This document shows positions 7,225-12,929 of a DNA stretch of 47,664 nt, piece by piece; the first letter of the stretch is position 1; each line of letters begins with the position of its first letter. The DNA lies in IMG/VR virus record IMGVR_UViG_3300032323_002845, positions 1 to 47,664 of that record. The stretch is one strand, 5' to 3'. This DNA is from a virus. A program made the translations under genes and the position numbers. Below the pieces are notes generated by a model. The model did no database searches and was not told where the DNA came from. It saw nothing but the letters and a program-made list of their open reading frames with translations.

Positions 7225-7252
7225 GGGTGCTTGTAGGGGTTGTGAGGAGGTG

Positions 7253-7453
7253 TCAGTCCTCGGAGTTCAGGTCGTATTCGTTGGCCTCAAGGAGGGCCGT
7301 CTGGAGTTGTTCAGGTGTGGGCGGGTTGCTGCCGCAGATCATGCCGAGACGCTCGTAGAAGCGGTAGGTAGCCTCGGGAGAGAGGTGTTTAGGGGCGGTC
7401 TGGGTGGCCATCTGGGTGAGGATTGCTGGTGATGGTAATGGGGTATCGTTCAC
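7253..7453 (-). CDS. Hypothetical protein, 66 aa
   Basis: The start GTG 7453 overlaps the nuclease stop as GTGA; an alternative internal ATG is at 7411. The second half (LSPEATYRFYERLGMICG...PEQLQTALLEANEYDLN) is helical and acidic. No domain is recognised. It sits between the nuclease and the primase-helicase, so an accessory replication role is possible from context only. Confidence 0.6.
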   Translation of the reverse strand: MNDTPLPSPAILTQMATQTAPKHLSPEATYRFYERLGMICGSNPPTPEQLQTALLEANEYDLNSED

Positions 7454-7821
7454 AGGTTGTCGGTGTCGGAGATTGAGCGGGCGATGATGGCGAGGCCGCC
7501 GGCGGCGTTGATCTGGTCGAGCCAGTTGATCTGGTCGGGCCGGACCTTGCCGGTGGGGGTCTTGACTTCGATGGAGAGGAACTGGGCGATCGGTTTGCCG
7601 ACCATGTCGGGTGTAACGGTCAGGGTGCGCCAGCCGATGAGGTCGCCGGACCCGGGAAACAGGCCCATACGGACATGACGGGCGTCCATCAGGAAGACGC
7701 CTTCGGGATCGCGCAGGGCCTTGCCGACGTAGCCCTCGCCGACCTGGTTGCGGAACACGCGGACGTGGGATTTGGAACCAGCGGCGCGGAGGATGAGAGC
7801 TTGGAGTTCGGATTCGGTCAC
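7450..7821 (-). CDS. VRR-NUC family nuclease, 123 aa
   Basis: GTG 7821 overlaps the helicase stop as GTGA, which fixes the start and rejects the longer frame to 7938. The order of motifs fits VRR-NUC (PD-(D/E)XK fold): N-terminal ESELQALIL, RVFRNQVGEGYVGK, GLFPGSGDLIGWR with the catalytic aspartate, FLSIEVKTPTGKVRPDQ with the ExK pair, then helix INWLDQINAAGG. At about 120 residues it is a stand-alone nuclease like those beside helicases in many phages. These act on flaps or junctions during replication and recombination. Confidence 0.85.
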   Translation of the reverse strand: MTESELQALILRAAGSKSHVRVFRNQVGEGYVGKALRDPEGVFLMDARHVRMGLFPGSGDLIGWRTLTVTPDMVGKPIAQFLSIEVKTPTGKVRPDQINWLDQINAAGGLAIIARSISDTDNL

Positions 7822-10070
7822 AGGATGGAGGTAAGTAGACTGGTCTTGCGGGAGCGAGCTTTCCAGCGGAAGAAAGCCCATCCCGGTTTGTAGCCACGCC
7901 GTGCGGCAAGGGCACGGAAATCTTCCAGAGTCCGACACATTCCTTCCTCGCGGCGTTCGTCGCGCTTCTTGGCGATGTCCTCGATGGACAGGCGCTGAAG
8001 CTCGCCATCGACTTCGTCGATCTCACGAGGATCGATCTCGCGTTCGGATCCGCACTGCGGGCAGGCGGTGCCGGCAAAGATTGCGAAGCACTTCGAACAC
8101 TGCTTGGTTTCGACCGGCTTGGATTTGGCCTTGCGCTTCTCGCGCCCTTCAAGGTCCCAGTCGCGGTCCTGCTCGGCCAAGCCGTGACGCAGGCAGTTTC
8201 CTACGTGGTCGAGGATGACAGCGTGAGTCTTGCCGGGGTAGGGTCTGAGAGCACGACCCAGCTGCTGCAAGTGCATGGACAACGAATGAGTGGGCCGAAG
8301 AAGAATAGCCGCGTTGACCGTGGGAAGATCGAACCCCTCGGAGATCAACTCGCAGCTGGTCAGAACCAGGATCCGGCCGGCCGTCAGGTCTTCCACGCGC
8401 TTCTTGCGGGTTTCCTGATCCAGCTGGCCGTCGATCGACGCTGCCGGGACGCCAGCGGCTTCAAACTGTGCCGCAACGTGCTGCGAGTGAGCGACGGAGA
8501 TGCAGAAGGCCACCGCCCGCTGGTTTGGGCAAAAGCGCCGGTAGTGCGTTACCGCGTCGCCGGTTATTTTTGGGGTGTCGATTACCTCGGCCGCCTCACC
8601 GAGATTGTAATCGCCGGCGAGCTTCGAGACGCCTGAGAGATCCACAGCCTCCCGGGGAGCGTAGTAGACCGGCCGTGCGAGGAATCCGTTGTCGATGAGC
8701 CAGCCGACGGTGGGTCCCATGACCATGCGATCGAACACGGCGCCGAGGCCCTTGCCATCCAGTCGCTCCGGGGTCGCGGTGACGCCGATGAATTTGGCGT
8801 TCGGCCAGGTGGCGAACATCTCGATGTAGGACTTCGAGACGGCGTGGTGGCAGTTGTGCACCACTATTCCGTTGGCCGTGTAGGTGTGGGTTCCGGTGGT
8901 CTCGAAATTGTAGACAAGACCGTCTGGACACACCTCGTCAAATCTACCCTGACCTCCGAGTTCGTGAATCTCAACACTCTCCACCCACGTGACTCCAGAA
9001 ATGCTGCTTTCTTGATGTCTTGAGCCCTTCGTTTGAGCGCGTTGTGAGAAAATCCGTCCACCTCGATCGCGATTTTCAACTCCGTGTTTCCTACGTCGAT
9101 CTTGTAGGCCGTTGGATAACCTGAGCCGCGTGGCATCTGAGTCGAGATTGGAACTTCTATTTTCCAGCCAAGCGCGCACGCGATCAACTGCTGAGCTAAT
9201 GTGGGCGCGGATCCGTTTCCACCACGAACCTGAGGCTTCCATTTCATTGCCCTGAGCTTCGCCGACACCTTTTCGCGAACTTCCGGCCGGCTCATTCCGT
9301 TGGATTTCCTGAATTGAGTGATCTCGCCTCCATGTTTTTTGAAGCTGTTTCGGATCGTCATGCGACTGAGTTCGGATTTGCACTTCGGATTCCCACAGAG
9401 TTTTCGAACTTTTTCGCTTGGAAACACCACGCCGCATATCACACAGGTACTCATTGTGCGGAATGGTGACAACCACCATACCTTTCGTCAACTCCGACGC
9501 TCTGATCCATCGGCCATCGGGCGCCGCGAATGGATGATTCAACGTGCAGGTGACCACGCGACCGCATGAAAATCGAATGGTGACCAACTTGCTCGCGCGA
9601 TTGCGGAACAACCTGACCACCGTTTCTTCTGTGAATCGGCATCCATCCCATCCGACAACACGCATTCCAGGGCGAATGTTTTCGATCGGTGTATCTCCGA
9701 TGAGCGTTCCTCGAACGAAGCATTCGTCGATGATGACCAGATCGGGTTCCGGGACCTTGTCGAACCTACGTGCCAGCGTCTGGATTGAGGCGACCATGGC
9801 AGATTGTTGAGCCATGAATTTGCCGGACTGGATGAATCCATGGGGCACGTTGACGCGTTTCAGAGTGGCGCTGATCTGCTCGAGGATTTCCTTCCGGTGC
9901 GCGACGATGATCACCTTGGAGCCGCGTTGCAGGACCTGCGAGGTGATGTAACTGAAGAGGACTGTCTTGCCGGATCCAGTGGGGCTCACCGCCAGCGGCC
10001 GTTTGGCGCCGGACCCGAACGCAGAGCGGATATCCTGAGCAAGCTGGTTTTGGTAGGGGCGCAGTTCCAT
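7818..10070 (-). CDS. SF2 DExH helicase containing an in-frame intein, 750 aa (460 aa after splicing)
   Basis: The start is ATG 10070 (MELRPYQNQLAQD). The N-extein has the Q-motif-like RPYQ and Walker A SPTGSGKT at 29-36. Motif II is split: residue 116 is the E of DE, and the C-HHA half resumes after 290 intein residues, so splicing would restore DECHH. The C-extein has GVTATPERLDGKG (motif III), then EGFDLP and QQLGRALRP (motif VI), then a zinc ribbon (CSKCFAIFAGTACPQC). It probably unwinds branched or replicating DNA together with the coupled VRR-NUC nuclease. The unspliced precursor should lack ATPase activity because the intein separates the catalytic box. No clear ribosome site is seen. 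Confidence 0.9.
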   Translation of the reverse strand: MELRPYQNQLAQDIRSAFGSGAKRPLAVSPTGSGKTVLFSYITSQVLQRGSKVIIVAHRKEILEQISATLKRVNVPHGFIQSGKFMAQQSAMVASIQTLARRFDKVPEPDLVIIDECFVRGTLIGDTPIENIRPGMRVVGWDGCRFTEETVVRLFRNRASKLVTIRFSCGRVVTCTLNHPFAAPDGRWIRASELTKGMVVVTIPHNEYLCDMRRGVSKRKSSKTLWESEVQIRTQSHDDPKQLQKTWRRDHSIQEIQRNEPAGSSRKGVGEAQGNEMEASGSWWKRIRAHISSAVDRVRAWLENRSSNLDSDATRLRLSNGLQDRRRKHGVENRDRGGRIFSQRAQTKGSRHQESSISGVTWVESVEIHELGGQGRFDEVCPDGLVYNFETTGTHTYTANGIVVHNCHHAVSKSYIEMFATWPNAKFIGVTATPERLDGKGLGAVFDRMVMGPTVGWLIDNGFLARPVYYAPREAVDLSGVSKLAGDYNLGEAAEVIDTPKITGDAVTHYRRFCPNQRAVAFCISVAHSQHVAAQFEAAGVPAASIDGQLDQETRKKRVEDLTAGRILVLTSCELISEGFDLPTVNAAILLRPTHSLSMHLQQLGRALRPYPGKTHAVILDHVGNCLRHGLAEQDRDWDLEGREKRKAKSKPVETKQCSKCFAIFAGTACPQCGSEREIDPREIDEVDGELQRLSIEDIAKKRDERREEGMCRTLEDFRALAARRGYKPGWAFFRWKARSRKTSLLTSIL
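8853..9722 (-). mobile_element. Intein in the DExH box of the helicase, 290 aa
   Basis: The insert starts with Cys (CFVRGTLIGDTPIENI...) at residue 117 and ends with VVHN before a Cys +1 extein residue, which is the canonical splicing set. Block A is CFVRGTLI; block B-like is the CTLNHPF segment with its histidine. Blocks F and G are LVYNFETTGTHTYTANGIVVHN-like (8853-8920). About 150 residues between the N- and C-terminal splicing parts look like non-folding sequence, because that DNA also encodes an endonuclease in the +1 frame (8864-9454). The site, inside the ATPase motif II, is a typical conserved position for inteins. Confidence 0.9.
8864..9454 (-). CDS. EDxHD/Vsr-like homing endonuclease nested in the intein in the +1 frame, 196 aa
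   Basis: This is a different frame from the helicase/intein on the same strand. Cys4, Cys7, Cys20 and Cys25 form a probable zinc finger. A NUMOD-like DNA-binding stretch follows (GMSRPEVREKVSAKLRA), then VRGGNG. The catalytic domain has YKID (D120) and IEVDGFSHN (E131, D133, H137), then D146 and GWRVLRFTNSEV, the pattern of Vsr-like/DUF559 nucleases. It would cut intein-less helicase alleles and drive intein homing. ATG 9454 is preferred; a TTG at 9472 is also in frame. The ribosome site is weak. Its stop (TAG 8866-8864) lies 11 bases before the intein end, so it overlaps the whole C-terminal splicing block. Confidence 0.85.
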   Translation of the reverse strand: MSTCVICGVVFPSEKVRKLCGNPKCKSELSRMTIRNSFKKHGGEITQFRKSNGMSRPEVREKVSAKLRAMKWKPQVRGGNGSAPTLAQQLIACALGWKIEVPISTQMPRGSGYPTAYKIDVGNTELKIAIEVDGFSHNALKRRAQDIKKAAFLESRGWRVLRFTNSEVRVDLTRCVQTVLSTISRPPEPTPTRPTE

Positions 10071-10132
10071 CGTGAGCCGCAGGCTGCGTTCTGCGGCTTG
10101 ACGTGTCAAGCACAAGCTGCACACTCGCCGGC
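10071..10132. promoter_or_regulatory. Divergent control region with hairpin and TTGAC palindrome
   Basis: This 62-bp region separates the leftward helicase operon from the rightward regulator gene. It has GCCGCAG/CTGCGGC (10076-10082, 10091-10097) and then CTTGAC-GT-GTCAAG (10097-10110). TTGACA on the minus strand (10109-10104) and TTGACG on the plus strand (10098-10103) could both serve as -35 boxes, 39 and 35 nt from their start codons. The -10 boxes are weak. The palindrome is a plausible operator for the adjacent ribbon-helix-helix protein. Confidence 0.55.
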
Positions 10133-10327
10133 ATGAGTAACACGATTCGAGTGAGCTACCGGTTGCCTATTGAGGTGGCCCAGATGCTGGAAGATGAGGC
10201 GATTCGAGCCCGCCGGACGAAAACTGCGGTGCTGATCATTGCGATCGAGGACCATGTCCTGCGGTGCGAGCATGATCGTGCGATCGAGTCCTCCAAGAAA
10301 CGCGTTGACACTCGGAAGAGTCGCTAG
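10133..10327 (+). CDS. Ribbon-helix-helix (CopG-like) DNA-binding protein, 64 aa
   Basis: The start ATG 10133 (MSNTIRVSYRLPIEVAQML) gives an N-terminal beta strand (TIRVSYRLP) followed by two helices (EVAQMLEDEAIRA and TKTAVLIIAIEDHV), the classic RHH fold. The tail is basic (SSKKRVDTRKSR). RHH dimers bind short inverted repeats, often at their own promoter. The CTTGAC-GT-GTCAAG site 23 bases upstream is a natural candidate. It may switch between the leftward replication operon and the rightward capsid block. A similar short RHH-like gene lies at 41376. Confidence 0.75.
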   Translation: MSNTIRVSYRLPIEVAQMLEDEAIRARRTKTAVLIIAIEDHVLRCEHDRAIESSKKRVDTRKSR

Positions 10328-10537
10328 CACGCTTCCCGCACGACGCATAGCCTGGTTTCGTCAACCGGGCGCGAACTGGGCGCGTTATTCCAGTTGGCCA
10401 AGAGCGCCGAAGGGCGTTCGCCGGTTCCACGGCTCGGACTCGCCACCGAGGTTGGATTGATGGTCTTAACAGACCTGCAATCTGCCTCGTTGTCTCGGAG
10501 GGGTAGGTGAAGTAAACCCCGAGGCAGGAGAGCCAAT
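10328..10537. other. 210-bp leader before the capsid gene
   Basis: No gene is supported. The last 60 bases contain an 8-bp perfect inverted repeat (10482-10489 and 10520-10527) and the capsid ribosome site. A promoter is expected here, but I see only weak matches (TTGGAT at 10453 with no good -10 box). Confidence 0.4.
10482..10527 (+). promoter_or_regulatory. Inverted repeat overlapping the capsid ribosome-binding region
   Basis: CTGCCTCG (10482-10489) is exactly complementary to CGAGGCAG (10520-10527). An inner GGGGT/ACCCC pair can extend the structure. The 3' arm abuts the AGGAG ribosome site (about 10526-10530) of the major capsid gene. The structure could tune capsid translation or stabilise the transcript 5' end. 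Confidence 0.45.
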
Positions 10538-12148
10538 ATGGCTAGTGGAAATGTAATCAGCTGTAAGCAGTTTGCTTCCTTCCTCGTCTCGCAGGAACCT
10601 GTGTACGACAAGGAAGTCCTCAAGGATATCCGCCCGTTTGACGGGATGATCGGATACTACAACACCGGATCGTTCGACGCGTATTCCGGCACGACCCACA
10701 CGTTCGATCGCTTCAACAGCGTGTTCCCGAACGTGACCGGTTCGTGGGAAAACCCCACCGGCGCCAGCTGCTCTGGCCAGCCGTGTGACCCGACCGAGAA
10801 CAAGATCGGATGGGGCTGGACCCGCAACACCTACTCGCTGGAGAAGCAGAGTTGGGGTTCGGACATCCTGTGCTTCGACCAGATCATGACGAAGACGAAG
10901 GCCAAAGAGCACTTCCGTCAGATCATCGACGACGTTCTTCGTCCCGCGACGAACTGGATCACCACGTACTACCTCCAGCGCAAGGCGATGGAGCTTTCCG
11001 GTTCGTTGGCTGGCGGTAACGCCTTCGCCTGCGCCGCTGGTCTGCCTCCGATCAACTTCTCTTGGGTTGGCGCTGGCTACACCACGCTGCGTGTGACCGA
11101 CAACGCCGCCGCCGCGATCACCGCTGCCTCGCTGGGCAAGCTCACCCCTGAGATCCTCCAGTCACGCGTGACTCGGCAGTATTTCTTGGGCGCCATCCAG
11201 GCCGGCAAGGACGGATACGATTCCCTCCAGCTGCACACCGACAAGGATACCTTCCGGTACCTGTCGAAGACCAACGCCACCCTGTATGATGCCTGGCGCT
11301 TCGGCGTTTTCGCCCCGGCCGCCAAGGAGTTCTACAAGTACGGCTTCATGGGCTACGTCGGTGACTTCATGGTGAAGGTGCTCCAGTTCCCGCTGCGCTT
11401 CAATGCGACGGCGACTGCGGGCAACTACACCCTGGTCCTGCCGTACAAGAACGTGGCTGCCACCGAGGGCATCAAGTCCGTCTTCAACGAGGACTACGAT
11501 CGCGCTCAGTACCAGATCAGCTACATCAACAACCCGCGTGCGCTGCGCGTGTTGCCGTTCCGCCCCGAGGCCGTGAACCCGAATATGCCGTTCATGGTTC
11601 GGGACTACGGTGGGCGGTGGAAGTTCGCGACCAACGACCTGGGCGCGGACTGCTCCGGAAAGCCGATCGACAACAGTCGCGGCAACAAGGGCAAGTTCAT
11701 CGCCGACTTCCAGTTGGCCGTGAAGCCTGAGCATCCGGAATGGCTTGAAGCCATCTTCCACAAGGTGGATCGTGGCTGCGTGGAAATCATCCCCGTCTGC
11801 GAGGCCGACCCTGGCAACCCGGCGCAGAACTACAACTCGGCGGACCCTGTCTGTGGCCCTGTGGTTCAGTTCACGGCTGTCCCGAACGACGCGGGCAACT
11901 ACGTCATCGGCAGCACCGGCATCCTGTGCGACGACAACATCGTTACCAATGCTGGTATCAGCGAGGCCACTCCGGCCGCGTTGGTCGCCGCGTTGCAGGT
12001 CGTCTGGGACGCCGAGTTCGGCGCCACCTCCGGCACCTGGAGCGTTGTGTCCGGCAACCTCATCCAGCTGGCTACGGTGTACTCGCCGTTCCCGACGGCC
12101 ACCGAGGTTGTGCCCTGCACGAACGTCACGCTCGAGTTCGCGATCTGA
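10538..12148 (+). CDS. Major capsid protein, 536 aa
   Basis: ATG 10538 follows AGGAGAGCCAAT, a good ribosome site. The large soluble protein has no signal peptide, an N-terminal helix-rich part (KAKEHFRQIIDDVLRPATNW) and a beta-rich second half ending in VTLEFAI. Context supports capsid: a strong isolated ribosome site, its own terminator, a small acidic gene next, and portal, scaffold-like and terminase genes elsewhere with no other candidate. It is unusually cysteine-bearing (CSGQPCDP, GADCSGKP, CVEIIPVCEAD, VCGPV, ILCDD, VPCTN). The capsid gene is rightward whereas portal and scaffold-like protein are leftward. I rely on context and general character rather than a diagnostic motif. Confidence 0.75.
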   Translation: MASGNVISCKQFASFLVSQEPVYDKEVLKDIRPFDGMIGYYNTGSFDAYSGTTHTFDRFNSVFPNVTGSWENPTGASCSGQPCDPTENKIGWGWTRNTYSLEKQSWGSDILCFDQIMTKTKAKEHFRQIIDDVLRPATNWITTYYLQRKAMELSGSLAGGNAFACAAGLPPINFSWVGAGYTTLRVTDNAAAAITAASLGKLTPEILQSRVTRQYFLGAIQAGKDGYDSLQLHTDKDTFRYLSKTNATLYDAWRFGVFAPAAKEFYKYGFMGYVGDFMVKVLQFPLRFNATATAGNYTLVLPYKNVAATEGIKSVFNEDYDRAQYQISYINNPRALRVLPFRPEAVNPNMPFMVRDYGGRWKFATNDLGADCSGKPIDNSRGNKGKFIADFQLAVKPEHPEWLEAIFHKVDRGCVEIIPVCEADPGNPAQNYNSADPVCGPVVQFTAVPNDAGNYVIGSTGILCDDNIVTNAGISEATPAALVAALQVVWDAEFGATSGTWSVVSGNLIQLATVYSPFPTATEVVPCTNVTLEFAI

Positions 12149-12160
12149 TCGGTCAAACTG

Positions 12161-12190
12161 GGGGCTCTCCTTCGGGAGGGCCCCTTCTCG
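12161..12190 (+). terminator. Terminator hairpin with UUCG loop after the capsid gene
   Basis: GGGGCTCTCC-TTCG-GGAGGGCCCC forms a 10-bp stem (one G-U pair) closed by a C(UUCG)G tetraloop, followed by TTCTC. The U-tract is weak, so it may attenuate transcription rather than stop it, or protect the 3' end of the capsid mRNA. Either would favour high capsid output over the downstream genes. Confidence 0.65.
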
Positions 12191-12256
12191 AGGGGCTGGT
12201 AGCCGCCCGGCGCGTCCGGGATGCTGGCAGCCTCTCAACAAGGAAAGGATTTTACG

Positions 12257-12520
12257 ATGTACGGACAAATGATGGGCAAACGCAAGATGGACGGCATGGG
12301 CCGCATGGGTCCCGAGGTGGAGACTGTCGAGTTCACCCCTCCGAAAGAACTGAAGCTCGAAGGCGAGTCCGGCACCGCCATGGTTGACTGGCGCACCACG
12401 CCGCGTGGCACCATTGAAATCATCGGATTCGATGGCATCACCCTCGGTGAGTCCGGCAAGCAGGACATGGAGGAAGATGCCGTAGAGAACGAGATGGACG
12501 ACATGGAGGAGGAAGCCTGA
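12257..12520 (+). CDS. Hypothetical protein with acidic tail, 87 aa
   Basis: ATG 12257 follows AGGAAAGGA at good spacing. The N-terminus is Met/Gly-rich (MYGQMMGKRKMDGMGRMG), the middle is beta-prone (GTIEIIGFDGITLGE), and the end is strongly acidic (DMEEDAVENEMDDMEEEA). It is placed right after the capsid gene and before a likely decoration protein. A head-associated or assembly role is possible. No domain is recognised. Confidence 0.7.
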   Translation: MYGQMMGKRKMDGMGRMGPEVETVEFTPPKELKLEGESGTAMVDWRTTPRGTIEIIGFDGITLGESGKQDMEEDAVENEMDDMEEEA

Positions 12521-12521
12521 T

Positions 12522-12926
12522 ATGCCCGCCCTGACGCCATCTCAGATCGCCGCCTTGAGTGGCTGTTTCGACTGCCTGTCGCCTGGCATCAAGGAGACCT
12601 ACATGGTCACCTTGCTCCAGCAGATCCAGGGGTCGCTTCCTGGCGCTTCGTTGACGACCAGCAGCACGGGCGGTCTGTTGACCGTCACGGCCACGTCCGC
12701 AGCCAACCTGGCGCGGAAGAAATTCACGCTCCAGAACCAGAAGAATGAGGTGCTGTATCTGAAGTTCGGCACCGGTGCCAGCACGACGGATTACCACATC
12801 CAGTTGCAGGAGCATAACGCTGGTTCCAAGCATTCTCAGCCTTTCATCCTGGACGGCTACGTCGGCGCCATCAGCGTCGCGCCGGCCACCGGGAACCCGT
12901 CCTACACCTTCGCCGAATTTGTCTGA
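12522..12926 (+). CDS. Putative capsid-associated protein, 134 aa
   Basis: The start is one base after the previous stop, with GGAGGAGG in the end of that gene as ribosome site. The N-terminal part is helical (LTPSQIAALSGCFDCLSP, with a CFDC pair). A beta-rich domain follows (KKFTLQNQKNEVLYLKFG...YHIQLQEHN...FILDGYVGAISVAPAT). This looks like a small virion protein, perhaps a head decoration or fibre-attachment protein, given its place between capsid and fibre genes. The assignment is from context. Confidence 0.65.
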   Translation: MPALTPSQIAALSGCFDCLSPGIKETYMVTLLQQIQGSLPGASLTTSSTGGLLTVTATSAANLARKKFTLQNQKNEVLYLKFGTGASTTDYHIQLQEHNAGSKHSQPFILDGYVGAISVAPATGNPSYTFAEFV

Positions 12927-12929
12927 CCT

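Noticed and set aside
9318-9841. Further short frames on both strands within the helicase/intein
   Set aside because: Only the 8864-9454 frame has family motifs; the others are low-information shadows.
10328-10460. Possible tRNA or small gene before the capsid leader
   Set aside because: No cloverleaf can be drawn, and the 73-codon frame there starts inside the regulator gene and lacks a ribosome site.
11162-12268. 368-codon leftward frame opposite the capsid gene
   Set aside because: It is antisense to the capsid protein, is rich in Arg/Val/Asp and has no recognisable motif or start signal.
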